Source: Stereum hirsutum FP-91666 SS1
Lineage: Eukaryota; Basidiomycota; Agaricomycetes; Russulales; Stereaceae
DNA: 41,668 bases
NCBI RefSeq assembly: GCF_000264905.1
Contig: NW_006763134.1
Coordinates: forward strand, 2,716,763-2,758,430
Direction: 5' to 3'
The position numbers and the translations under genes were made by a program. Below the pieces are notes generated by a model. That model was not told the DNA's origin. It ran no database searches and was given only the letters and a program-made list of their open reading frames with translations. Shown in pieces: positions 1 to 11,199 of this stretch (position 1 is the stretch's first letter; each line of letters opens with the position of its first letter).

Positions 1-1421
1 CCTGTTTCGTCTCTGTGTGTTTCTGGCTGGCCGTTAGTGTTCCCCACCTCGGCGAGGTCACACACTGCACTATTGAGTGTACAACCTATTATGACCCATA
101 ACAATACTGTATAGTACCAAAAGGTTCTGAATGGCTCCCATTAATATTTAACACACACTCTGGTTTGTAAAGAGATGAGCAGCAGGAGCTCTGGGTGTGG
201 TACAGCAGTACAGACCAGTGTTTGGCTGTTTTATGAGCCTATATTAGGTTGGATAATTGTGCACCAAGCCCTCAAATTATCTACATCATTGTACAAGCCT
301 TCATAAATTTTTGCGGTATTTCTACTATTTTACTGAGGGAGTGTAGCCCCAAAAACAGTGGAGCTGGAACTCGGCAGAGCATTTGTGTGGCCCGAGTGGC
401 ACGCGAAAGGGCACGCGTCGATTACGTAATCTGGGACCCCGAGAACCTGTCAACGTTCCTGCGAAGGTCGAGGACGCAAGCCGAAGAGCGAATCCTGAAA
501 TTAGACCTGATACACCAGGGCAACCGTACACAGACCAAGGCGTTCGATGAAGGCATTCCGGACGAAAGGAAAGACAGGAAGCCTGCAGCCCGGTCCACAA
601 CCGCTCCCGTCTGGATTCTCATTACGACTCACACCCTAGTTCCAAAGAGGCAGAACCTCAGAGCGCCAAGTAAAGCCTCATCAGTAAAAACGTCGAAGGA
701 ATGATCATCTTTCGGAGGAACAGCGGGCGAGATTGGTAGTGTGAGAGAGACTGGACGAACGCGAGATGGATGGTGGTCAGAAGGAGCTCGAAAAGAAAAA
801 TCCTGCCAGTTAGGCCCGGCCCGGATGTATGACGGGAGATTCCGGGGTATCACAGACGCCACCGCCACAGCGATCCACAGCACCCGCTCCGAGGACTCGA
901 AATAATTGGCTATCAAGCCTGTAACTCTGTCGTCTCTGAACACATATAATGCGCTTTCGCTTCTCTGTACGTTCGAATTTTTCAAGTCGAGCGGGCAAAT
1001 GATGTAAAGAAATCCTTCAATGCAGTTCAGCGGCTTCGAAGTGCTGCCATGCGCACTCGCACTTGACTATCTTCCTCGTCCTCTGTTGATGACGCTGATA
1101 TAACTATGTCCCAACTCATAAATACACCACGTGAGGTAGCAAAGTAGTCTCTTCGAAACTCCAATGTCAAAAATTTGGCTGTCTGACTGGTCTATCCTCA
1201 CGATCACGATAAGTTCTCGGAACGTGAGCAAATCATTCAATAGAGTACGCGTAAACTGACATTCTCCGTACATATTTAGAAAATCCAGAAGCGTGCAAAG
1301 CCCTGAAAACGTTCTAAATTCCGTATCAGTACTGGTGAACTTTGAATGCACGCCCGAAGGATACTGACCGAGCTGAACATGAGCCTATGCGACCGGCGAT
1401 CTCTCCATGATTCACATGCAC
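1..1421. other. Stretch without a confident gene
   Basis: I could not build a gene model here. The minus-strand frame at 629-985 is the most gene-like piece: it encodes a hydrophobic patch followed by a basic and proline-rich tail, and its frame stays open upstream to about 1040. A second minus-strand frame at 1067-1351 could be a neighbouring exon. I see no start codon and splice sites that join them convincingly, and I recognise no domain. It may be a decayed or fast-evolving gene, or chance. Confidence 0.3.
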
Positions 1422-1796
1422 CTACTGACACAGTAGTCCTTGGTCGGTGGCGACACAATCTATACAGCCGAGTCAAGGGCACTCAACGTTAACCACCGTA
1501 ATTCTCATCACTTGACAATAGTGGTAAACAACTTACGGCCCTCGAGTACACTTCCTGAGCAGCCGCTGAGGTAATACTTGCATGAATGACCGGCGTTGTA
1601 ATGGTTGTTGCCGTTGCAGGCGGACACTGTGGTATAGGTCAATAAGGAGCATTTGTTTCGTCTGAAAAAAAGAGGTAAGATTGAAATGGGACATACATGG
1701 GGTGCAGGCGATGTCAGTCTGTAACGTCGCAGCACTGGCAGGGGCGATGAAGAGAAGCGCAGAGGCGAGGGCAAAGAATGCGGCGGAGAACTGCAT
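1422..1796 (-). CDS. Small secreted cysteine-rich protein (copy 1)
   Basis: Three exons: 1796-1697, 1626-1537 and 1459-1422, giving 75 aa. Residues 1-22 form a clear signal peptide (hydrophobic run ending ASA). The mature part has six cysteines spaced C-x5-C-x11-C-x6-C-x8-C-x8-C and ends at the stop just after the last one. The splice sites were chosen because the neighbouring copy at 3408-3756 has introns at identical positions and phases, and because both copies then share the ACNG..HYNAGHSCK core. The first intron must run past the nearer TTTCAG to the later CACAG acceptor; otherwise the frame breaks. The product is probably exported and disulfide-bonded. I do not recognise the family; an effector-like or cell-surface role is inference only. 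Start codon and copy 2 agree closely. Confidence 0.85.
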
Positions 1797-1888
1797 GACA
1801 GAATATTGTTATGGAGGCTAGCTGGAAGTACAGATCCTGCGAGTGGAAGCGGGTTGGGGTTGGATGCTAAATGGGAGGGCTTGTCGGA

Positions 1889-1895
1889 TTATATA
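1889..1895 (-). promoter_or_regulatory. TATA box of secreted-protein copy 1
   Basis: TATATAA on the minus strand, 93 nt upstream of the ATG at 1796. The position relative to the ATG is like that of the TATA box of copy 2. Confidence 0.55.
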
Positions 1896-3292
1896 GCTAC
1901 CTGCGGTAGCCCGCATGAGGGTTGAAGTCCCACAGACGTCTGTATCGATTCATACCCCTGGAAGCAATGTTGAGAGCGAAATATACTAGAAAGGTCTAGA
2001 GGATGAGTGATGTCCGAGAGCGATCAAAATACAGGCCAATACTTGAGAGCATATGCTATACACCTTGACGTTGAATGAGAGGTCTCCGTGTGCCACATTC
2101 ACCGATGACAGCGCAGACAAAGTAAATACGGTACAGCGCCATCTTTCATCCGCTTCTTACGACATGAGGATTACTGAGGACGGTCGGAAGTGTGTCAATT
2201 GGCATCACATCGATCGGTCTGTCGTCGTATATTTCAAAAGGACAATACAGCATTCAATGCCCGAACCCATTCCAGGGAGGCGAAACCCACTAAAATCATG
2301 TTTTGGAGACACGGCCGTGTAACCTTTCAGCCCCGACCGTGTTTCATTGCTGCGTCTGAGAAATAGTTCTATCTATCGGAAATCAATTTGTAAGTTCTAC
2401 GTGATATACTGCTGCACGTTCGAGAGGTAAAAGAGAGCTGCTAGTGCAAAGAGCACGGGACACTTCCCGTCACAAATTCAACACATACAAAGCAAGCCCA
2501 CGTAAGCTCATGACTTCACAGTTCTTGTTTGTAAAGTGCGCTTTGTCTCATACAGCCGACATGCAAGGAGCCGACCAAGTTTCCAGTCAAAGATCTGATG
2601 CCCTGCCCATTTACAAAATATTTACCGAGGAGTGCGGACCATCAAGTCACGATAGTGCTAGTGAGCGCACAGCGGATCATGATGAGAAAAACAACATCTT
2701 GTGATGTCTCTCCCAGTTCCGACTGCAACAGAATCGTCATACTATCATGCTGGTCCTGTTCTTCAATATAAAGACCGTTCCTTTCCCTGTTCCAATAAGC
2801 AGCCTACGAAACAAAGAGTTGCAGCTCTTGTAACATTGGCAGAGACAGGATTGTTCTGACGTGCACCGAACAACAATTCTAGTGAGCCGAATAATGATTA
2901 ATTCTGTAGGTCATCATCTCGCACGAACACCCGGGAGGGTATACAGTGGTGTCTGCTGTCAAAACGAATGCGATGCAGTGACAAATTGTTTTCTCCATAC
3001 CGTGTTTCTTTGTCCTTACTTTCTGCTGTGTTCATTCCAAAAGTCGACCAGTATACGTGATTGTCGACCAAAGCGATATCTTGAATTAGTACATTCTCTT
3101 CATCCCGTTATTGGTTATGATGCTGGGGGTCATTTCTGCGTAACTGCGGTGTTTCAGCCGCGGTAATCTAGTGAATTTTATGATAACTGGAATTATCATG
3201 ACACTGGAATAGATTCCGGCAATAACGTTGACCTCTTGTCTACTCACCGTATCTGACAGCTTGAGATAGGACGTACAAATACCTCGGATGGC

Positions 3293-3299
3293 TATAAAA
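3293..3299 (+). promoter_or_regulatory. TATA box of secreted-protein copy 2
   Basis: TATAAAA, 109 nt upstream of the ATG at 3408, followed by a pyrimidine-rich leader as is usual for a highly expressed fungal gene. Confidence 0.6.
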
Positions 3300-3407
3300 G
3301 CAGACCAGCGACTTCTTTCTTTTCACTCAGCATCCACAACCCCCTTCAAACTCGTAGATCTGAACCAGTTAACCAGTCTTCACAATCCGCAGGACCGCTA
3401 CTTCACG

Positions 3408-3756
3408 ATGCAATTCTCTACTCCTTTCTTCGTTTTTGTCTCTGCTCTGCTTTTCCTGGTCCCTGCAGCCAGTGCTATCGCTTGTGATCCCTGTGCGCTT
3501 ACTTCGCAAATTTCACCGTATAGGATGAAGCTTACCATGCCCCCCGATCACAGTGTCAGCTTGCAATGGACAGAATCACTACAATGCCGGGCACTCGTGC
3601 AAGTTCTACGTGAGCCAATGCACAGGTGATGTCATCGACGGCCGTAAGCTCTCTTGTGCACTTTGTTTTGGAAGTTATAACAACAGCTCACGATGATACT
3701 TTTTCTCTCGCTATTTAGACTGCGTATCCACCAGTAGTGGCCTGGTATGTCAGTAG
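3408..3756 (+). CDS. Small secreted cysteine-rich protein (copy 2)
   Basis: Exons 3408-3492, 3554-3643 and 3719-3756 encode 70 aa. A signal peptide covers residues 1-23 (ends ASA). The six mature cysteines have exactly the same spacing as copy 1 (x5, x11, x6, x8, x8). Exons 2 and 3 have the same lengths in both genes (90 and 38 nt) and the introns have the same phases. The introns are 61 and 75 nt. The two genes are divergent paralogues: differences are spread over the protein, while cysteines and the HYNAGHSCK core are kept, which suggests selection on the fold. Function is not recognisable. An in-frame upstream ATG at 3288 lies on the TATA box and is not the start. Confidence 0.87.
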
Positions 3757-4569
3757 GCACTTCTTTTAGGGAAGAGCAATGAGCTCACGAGCGTTTATGC
3801 GTCATGGTCAGTACTACTCGGTCTTCTCTATCATTCCCTTGTCCACCCTCCATTTGTTCTGATAAATTTTTCTTTAGACGTTTCTATGTCTCATGAATAG
3901 TTATGTCTTAGAGCTTGGTCTGAAATTGTGTTATAAATTGTCTCAGATGCTTTTCTTTGACTTATCCATCATTTTCGGGTAGAAAGTAAAAGCCGGATAT
4001 CGCAGACTGACGCCAACGTATATCATGCTGGCTTCGTCTGGCGGACGCAGCCACTACAGCTGAACCTCATTCTCATCGTAATGATTTAATTTGTTCTGAA
4101 GGATTCCACCCGATCCCACCTCCTCATGTCCTCTCAATTATCTGGGGATGTGGCAGCCATAAATTGTTCCTAAGGCGGGATCAGATTACAATGCTAAATG
4201 CAGTCGAGATGTCACAAAGTCATTGGGTAAGTACCACCTGTATTCTCAACGTAGTCCTAACTCTTGGCTTCCACGCATTGCTTGCGCCCATAAAATGGTC
4301 TAGCTTTGAGAACGTACCGATGTATGACTGTTCCATCCGCGGCCAATCCGTGACATTGGTACGTACCGGTCTCGTACCGTACACATTTTGACGGTGATAT
4401 GGGACAACAAACACGAAGGATGAAGCAAGGTGTGGGAATAGGCTCAGATTCAAGATTCAACAGTGACTTATACGTGTGAAAAAATGTATGACAAAGGGCG
4501 TTCTGTGTGTGTCGCTGAAGATGTGGTCTCAATTACTCAAACATTGCGTGGTCAAGGTAGATTTCTAGG
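3757..4569. other. Intergenic, nothing assigned
   Basis: Contains short frames on both strands around 4164-4532 that overlap one another. None shows a domain, signal peptide or convincing splice partner. It probably holds the 3' region of the secreted-protein gene and the promoter of the next gene. Confidence 0.4.
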
Positions 4570-5344
4570 ATGATGTCCTCAGATCAACAATCGGAATCGC
4601 ATCACGGTGTGAAAGTACCTAAGAGCGAAGACCCGGTGGCCATATTACCTGAATCAGAAGAGTCAGTTATTGTGGCGTTCCCAGAGGCGTGTCTTACGCA
4701 TGCCTTTGATACTGTACGCGCAAGCGTGGGCGTGGTCGCCTTGCTTATAATCTAGACCGACATCTTGGGTGGTCGAGCACTCCTAGTTTCCCTCTATCAG
4801 CCCTACTCATTCAATGTTTCTCGGGGGCAAAAGAATGGAACGTACGTCGATCTTGCACAAATTAATGTTCTTTGTTCGTAGCTTGCATATACCTCTAGCC
4901 GTGCGCACAGCGACGCTCGCCAGCATCGTCATGGTACATGGGCCTATCTTGGCAAAACATGTCTACTCATACTGTACGTCGCTCAGTTGGCTTCACTCGT
5001 GTGTCTCTCTATTCCGTCCTCCTTGGCCTTCGAACTCGCTTTCATTATTTGGATATGCTACGTCTTTCTGGCACTCTCATTTAGCCCTCAACCATCCCTA
5101 CTCGTGTGGTATACCTCTTCTCCGGCTCGGAATCGAACCTCTCTACGTTTGTAGCAGTACAATTCTGCTACCGGTATGGAGAGGCTTTCTCCTCGCAATA
5201 CGACTCAGAAACCCTACTAGCAGCGCCACTTCTGGTTCGCGTAATCAGATACGGACGGTGGAAGAGGCGATTGGGACACTAATGGGTGCAGCTATGGGAG
5301 CATGGGGTGGATATGTCCTCGGGAGGCAATGGTTGCTTTGGTGA
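4570..5344 (+). CDS. Predicted multi-pass membrane protein, family unknown
   Basis: Four exons (4570-4713, 4756-4815, 4882-5105, 5155-5344) join in one frame to 205 aa; the introns are 42, 66 and 49 nt. The first 35 residues are polar and acidic. About residues 90-140 give two hydrophobic segments (around TCLLILYVAQLASLVCLSI and ELAFIIWICYVFLALSF). A third, weaker one follows, and a glycine/alanine-rich segment (TLMGAAMGAWGGYVLG) lies just before the C-terminus. Size and the glycine-rich last helix recall the GPI-anchor enzyme subunit PIG-F, but the DWDRPWQ-type motif of that family is absent, so I do not assign it. The splice pattern is internally consistent but untested, and the third intron donor is the least certain. 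Confidence 0.5.
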
Positions 5345-6420
5345 GCTTGCGAGCGAACGGGAGAGAGTTTTATTGCGACGGTGCGTCTATCTACCATTCT
5401 GAGCTGTTCTTTCTCTGACACGCATTCCATTTCCATTCCACAATAATCCGATGGAGTAGATCCGGCATTTTGATCGCGCCATGGTGATTGTAACTGACTT
5501 TTTGTATTATATGTTCCGCACATGAAAGTCTTTATTATACGTATATGCGAGTAGACAGAGAGATCCTGAACCATACGTCTTTTGACTAGAAAGGACGACA
5601 GATGAAACTCACCGGATATCCTTTTCATAATTCTTGGCCCGATATTGCGACTAATCATCAGTGCGGGTACAGATTTCGCCCCCACAAGAGCGCCACACTG
5701 CACCTTACTTGCCGAACACTTGGAGACCTAAAGCTCAGGGTGATAAAATTGGACAACAAGGATCAGGGATTGCGAATAGATTACAAAAATAAGAGGCTAG
5801 TACAGTATATGATGTCGCCCGGATTCAATTGAGGGCCATATCCGTAGATAATGGCATGCATGTCCATATCTGGAGGATCATCCGTCTGCAGTTCATGTAA
5901 GTAAGTGAGGTATCCGTACATCCTAGAAACGAAATTTGGTGTTCCGTTTGGAGTATATTAGGACGTGCCGATAACTTGCACACTTCAATGAATAGCAGAC
6001 ATGCTATGGGCCTCACTAGGTATGAACATGCATGGGACCTTAAAGTGGAGACCTCCGGAGCCTCCAGCGTAAGCTACCCCCGGCGTTTGTAAATAAAACG
6101 ACCGAAACAATAACTGTCGAGCTCTTGGTGCTTCCAGATATGATTAGGGCGATGATTAGTAACGTGTGCCCTGCGGGAAAGTTCAGTTCTCGCTGTGGAA
6201 GGAAATAATTTCATGGATAACACACGGGTACCACGAGCAGCATGTTCTGCGGTTGAGAACCGTACCGCTTCGAGATTATCCTACGTTTACGCATAAACTT
6301 GAGACTCGGGCTGACGGTCAAGAACATCACATACCTTCACTTCAGATAGTGAGCGGTGTGTGTTGTGAGAAACAACAATCTGCCGAATGTTGAGACGGGT
6401 CTGTACACCCGGTTTGAGTA
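5345..6420. other. Intergenic, nothing assigned
   Basis: Lies between the 3' ends of the membrane-protein gene (plus) and the helical-bundle gene (minus). Frames at 5245-5703, 5602-5832, 5825-6016 and 6166-6393 show no recognisable domain. I looked on the minus strand for a downstream NACHT, kinase or repeat domain that could continue the helical-bundle gene and saw no Walker A-type glycine motif. Confidence 0.4.
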
Positions 6421-7275
6421 TCATAATTCAGCCTGCAGATAACATCTGAAAACACGAACATTAAACTCTTCCACCGTCATGGTGACATCCTTCTCACACT
6501 TCTGGAGATCGTCGATGATGTTCCTACGCTTCAAGAACCGTTTGACCGGAGACGTGCTGTACCAGGATAGAACCTCGATGATCAGGGACAGTTGTCTGCG
6601 TGTTACCTTGTGAGTATCCATGACTGAACGGAATGCATGATTGGGATACGCACTCCTCGAGGTGTCTGAAAAAGGTTCTCATGTCTTCGGAGAAGTTGAC
6701 GTCGTTATTGCTGTCCTCGTATACGCCGAGAACGATTTCTTGCAGGCGCACAATTCTGTCTCCCAAGGAACGTAATGTCGTTTCAACCGTCTGCAGCTCC
6801 TGAAAGTGTTGTTGATGCTGTGTATCACAAGTATATTCGAGTAATGAAGGACTAACTTACCTTGGTGGCTTTGACAACGTAGTCAATAATACTGGAAAGG
6901 CACTCAACGTATGGAACGCCTTGTGTCATTTGCGATGCTTCCTTTAGTAAGAGACCTGCAAGCTTCAATAGCTCGAGACCAATATCCCGTGAAGTATCGG
7001 AGCCAAGGATTTTGCGAACTGAGGGAATAGAAGTATACAGTGGACATATAGTCGAGCATGAACAGTGAATAACAGGTGGCAGACGACTCACCACAGTGCA
7101 TGGGACGCATCCTTTGACGGGACTTTGATTGAGCGTGGCCACTCGTTGGATGAATTCCTACAGCTGACGCATTGTCGATATCAGACTGCATGTTACCAAT
7201 AGCTTCCTCAATGGGCGCAGCGGCCGCTAGTCTCGTCGTCAGCCTCGTCCTTGCTGAAGGTGTACAATACTTCAT
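6421..7275 (-). CDS. Stand-alone helical-bundle protein, MLKL_NTD/HeLo-like
   Basis: Four exons (7275-7092, 7018-6861, 6799-6650, 6606-6421) give 225 aa; the introns are 73, 61 and 43 nt. A later start at 7191 would give 197 aa and is equally possible. From about residue 70 the protein is a series of amphipathic helices. The order matches the four-helix adaptor domain at the N-terminus of Agaricomycete NLR-like and kinase-like proteins (MLKL_NTD type): a first helix around LELLKLAGLLLKEAS, then GVPYVECLSSIIDYV, then LRSLGDRIVRLQEIVLGVYED, then a last helix with the RFLKRRNIIDDLQKCEKDV..EEFNVRV pattern. In that family the module acts in regulated cell death or as an oligomerising adaptor. Here nothing follows the bundle. 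It could be a truncated NLR, a decoy or a free executor; the last exon may also continue through an undetected intron. Confidence 0.62.
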
Positions 7276-9118
7276 AAATAGACGTACACACTTTCGGCCG
7301 CCGCCGGATTCTTATACGCTTGAGCAGCGGCAGGTTGAACTCGTCAATGTGAGGACAAATCAAGAGGTTAGGTGAGGTAGAAGGTCTCGAATGGAAATGG
7401 GCGGTGCGAAAGGGGCAGGGAGGGTTGCAGCAGCGAAATAGTAATGAACGTAGGTATGGTCCCACGAACAACGCCACTGAATCGGGTTGACTCAGTGTAT
7501 TAGGGTTGAACATCGTTATCGATGTTTCCCCATGTGTATATTGGGGTCCATGCCTCGCCTATGTTCAGAGATTTCATGAGAAACCTGATGCCTGGAAGAG
7601 AGAAACCGTGCTGCTGAAACTGCCGCCATCGCCGATAATCATCACAGGAAGTCAACGGGACAAGAGGAGAGACATCCACTTCGGGAATCGTCGAAAGTGA
7701 TTTACGTTGCGCGATTGCTGGACCAATAAGGGGAACACACATTTGTGCAGAGTATATGGGTTGTTGAAGAAATTGAGGGCACTACTTGGACATGTGGGGA
7801 CGTCAGAAATATCCTTATTGTCTGATAAATTGTCCGTATTCTAGAACTGCAAGGGAGAGTGAGAAAGACGATCGTACAGAACATGAAGCCATTGAAACAT
7901 GACCTAGGCAGAACGTACCAAGGACACCAGCTCACGGAAGCCCACAACCCTTCACTAGCCTCCCCCAGACTCCCCGGCATGACTGACTGCATGGAGTTGA
8001 GAAGAGTGAGGCTTTAGTGACGAGACGACTGCGTCCAGAGAGTACTAACGGGTCATGTCACCGTGTACTTGCGTCATTCGCGCGTACCATGCAGAAATAG
8101 CCCAAGATTTTTGATACCTAACTCAAGAGGAGCCATCAGATCGATGGCGAAATCAAGAGAGTAAAATGCACAAGAGGATCAGCACCTCGATGGTGGTGCG
8201 GGTCGTGTCCTTGCAATTCGAAAGAAGTCGCATTTGGTTGGACTACATGCAGAGCAAGTCGTTATCTAGTACACTCTGATGGGTACTTAGAGTGTATATT
8301 CCCAGCTCAAAGACGAGGTCAAGTACCAAAACAAACGGTGAGGAGAACCAGGCAAGAATAGAGGAGGCGAAAAGGTCAAGGCGGTGGCCCCGATGAAGAT
8401 AGGGCATACATCGCATTGAAGCACAACGCGCATTGTACAGGATCCTGAGATGGATCCGATATCGCAGTACAATTCAGATTTTGGATGGAGAGTTATGAGA
8501 GACACTGAGCTGTAATCGCCTGCTGCAGCCGTATCAGTTCGCATCGCTCTTCGGAACGAGAGATATATCATTGTGCGCCCAGGTATTCGACAGCGAAGCC
8601 GCTAGTGCGTCGATCTCTAGCTCCAAGCTATTAGTGGAGCACGATAATGGCTGGTCAGAACCAAGAGATGACCATACAGCTCCGAAACACAACCAGTAAG
8701 TGCGGAGGGATCGAGGTAGAGAGTAGAAAGCCTGGGACGCGTGGACGTGTGGCGAACTGCGGCCGGCGGCTAGTAAATAAATTTAGGCTCAGATTGATGT
8801 GGCGCCGGTGAAATTTGTTTTTTTTTCTTCCTACGCCACCACACAACCATTTCCAGCACATTGCCTCTTCTACGAATCAGTTACAATCAGGTACTTAAAG
8901 GTAATAGAGGTGCCATTATCCTCAGTATATATATATTTCTGCATGGCATTTGAATCCCATTAGGCTACTCGAGATCTCATCGATGAGTACCCTGTGCAGT
9001 CGTCGATCAGTCACGCCACACTCTGATTTTTCACCGGTCTTATCAAGTTTATGTTTCTGACTTCTACGTATTGTTCCCGTAGCAAGATATCAGGGTGTAA
9101 ATCAGATCAGATCCAGCC
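7276..9118. other. Gene-poor stretch with coding-like minus-strand pieces
   Basis: Minus-strand frames at 7702-7992 and 7500-7742 look partly gene-like. The first starts with ATG, ends its coding part at a good GTACGT donor near 7916, and a TTGCAG acceptor follows about 65 nt on. The second encodes a hydrophilic, tryptophan-rich piece of about 80 aa. They do not join in one frame by splice sites I trust, and I recognise no domain. The frame at 8287-8571 (minus) is similar in quality. The plus-strand region from about 8900 should include the promoter of the MYND gene. Confidence 0.3.
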
Positions 9119-11199
9119 ATGGACGACAATGAAGTAGACTCGGACTCGGAGCTTGATTCGACTTGGGAGCAACTATTGCAAACGAATCCCCAGCGACTGG
9201 TAGACATCTTCGATCTGAACTATGATTCCATTGGGCAAAAGAACAAATGGGGAGACACAATCGATGTAAGTACCAGCCCATTCTATAATCTCTCGTATAC
9301 CTAGGACTCATGAGATCAACCATAGGATATCGAACCAGTCAAGCGTTGTATTCGGTTCGCCGTCAAGATTCGTGACCGAAGTTCACAGTGGGACGGTCTA
9401 GTGCGTGCTGGAATAATGGATAAACTCTGTGAATGTGTAACTGGCACACGTAAGACGTTCAGGAGACGCCCTGTCCAGGGCTCTCCGGGAGAGCCGATCT
9501 CAGTAAGTCCATCCCATCGTCACTAATCCGACTGTCTCAAGGAATGTGCGAATAACCTTACTCTGCAACAGTTTCATTCTATCTATTATGAACCCATGAG
9601 ATATCTCATAATGGCATGCAAACGGTTTGGCTTCGAATCGGCATCGATCACGGCGAACGTCAAAGGTTCTCTACGACGACACTGGAAAGACATGGCTCGG
9701 CGTGTAGGTACTCTCACAGTCCATTTTTCGAGTTTATATCTCACAGCAACCGTGTATTGTGTAGCTGTGGAACGATCCGGACCAGACTGAGGATCCACGA
9801 GCGTCGATGGCCTATGAACGTGCTAATATATGTCTCCTTGTGGATCTGGCTTGCGGGCACAGCCGTGCAAGGGATAGGGCGTTCATGACGGTATACTATC
9901 ATCTCTCTGTCTGCCTGAGGAAGACCTGATTAATTGACCAAGACCGTGAAGATGTTGCGAGAAGATGATGATCTCACAACGCGCGTGGGATTTCGGTATT
10001 GGATCAACTCAACTACACCTGTGGACTTTCGCATCATGGAGAGGTTGCTGTATTCAATCTACAACATCACCGACGCCGACGAAGACGAAATACTTGGTCC
10101 GCTCTTCACAAAGTTTCACCGGGAGATGCACGCGGGCTGCAAGAGCTTTCAACGCAGCGTCGCGAAGATCGAGTGGTCTCTTACCCATCTTCACAAGGTC
10201 GATATCACTCTGAGCAGCAGCACCATCCCGACTATATTCCTTCTTTTCCAACACAGCATCCAAAACCGAACCATGAAGCTCTACATGACTGCTGAGCCCG
10301 ACCTTGTCCATGCTTTTCTGAAGCGAAAGGGTCTGTGGAAGGCTATCTTCGAACACCTTGTCTTCATCTCGCGAGATACGTCCATCCCCGGTGTATCCCG
10401 CCCATACTCGGTCGTGGCTAGTAGAACTTTACATTGCGTTGCAGACGTCCTGGCGGCCACTCGGCGTCAAGTTACGGAGGAGTCTGGTGAGTTTTCTCGA
10501 GTGTTAGTGCAGGCCGGCATGTTCAATGCCCTGGAGGAGGCTATTCCACGATTCGCATCCTTCGTTGACCTCTCATGTATGTCCCTCCTCGACGTCCCCT
10601 GCCAATATGTATAAATATGACTGACTCTTACCATAGTCGCCATGGATAAACTGCTGGGATCTCTCCTTCTCGTCTCCGAGCGCCATCCCTTTCTCTACCG
10701 ATCCCTACGAGAGCAATTGCCCCGGCCCAGGATTCTCCGTGCCTTGTTAGATGCAGCATACGTCGGCCCCGAAAAGCCTACGCCTCCTCGATTCATCCCA
10801 TCCAGCATGCTCCCGGTCAGAGATGGCCCGAATCTGAACACCTACCACATCTGCCCGTGGTTCTACTTGGACCTGTTACGGCTACGCGCTGAGATGGATA
10901 AGGAGTGCTCGCGGAGAGGATGTAAGAAGCGTAGGAAGGCGAGGTGCAAGGCGTGTAAGAACACAGGATATTGCGGGTTCGAATGTCAGAAAAGGTGCGT
11001 GGGGGATCGTCGATCTCGTTCGGTGTCGTTCTGTCAACTTACACCTCCATGAAACCGTAGGGATTGGGACGAACACCGCCTCGTATGCGGTTTCGGGCGC
11101 ACTCGTTCTCCCTCCAATGTACGGAGGCAGGGATTCATCGAGACCGTAACATACCCCGCTCGGTTCCCAGTGGCACGTTCAGGATACATCGAGTCCTGA
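9119..11199 (+). CDS. MYND zinc-finger protein (copy A)
   Basis: Seven exons: 9119-9265, 9326-9502, 9572-9703, 9765-9890, 9943-10576, 10637-10994 and 11061-11199; 570 aa. All joins keep one frame. The N-terminal two thirds are an alpha-helical region without a recognised domain. A C-terminal MYND finger spans about residues 486-529 with the ligand order C..C..C..C..YC..C..H..C (CSRRGC, CKAC, YCGFEC, then H and C after the last intron). MYND fingers usually bind proline-rich partner peptides, and fungal genomes carry many such proteins of unknown role. The paralogue at 22862-24946 has matching exon boundaries: exons 2, 3 and 7 have identical lengths (177, 132, 139 nt), which supports both models. 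The copy is intact. Confidence 0.88.

Larger units (their letters stand above)
1797..3407. other. Divergent intergenic region of the secreted-protein pair
   Basis: This 1.6-kb stretch separates the two head-to-head secreted-protein genes and must hold both promoters. I found the two TATA boxes listed separately. Both inferred 5' leaders contain AGCATCCA followed by a C-rich run (minus strand 1868-1861; plus strand 3329-3336), about 20-30 nt downstream of the TATA box, near the expected transcription start. Open frames at 2053, 2444 and 2861 show no domains and no splice-linked partners. Confidence 0.5.

Noticed and set aside
249..704. 151-codon frame on the plus strand
   Set aside because: Basic, low-complexity composition, overlapped by frames on the other strand, with no domain or splice partner.
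5126..5137. B-box-like GGTTCGATTCC on the minus strand
   Set aside because: It lies in the spliced membrane-protein gene, and no A box or cloverleaf can be formed around it.
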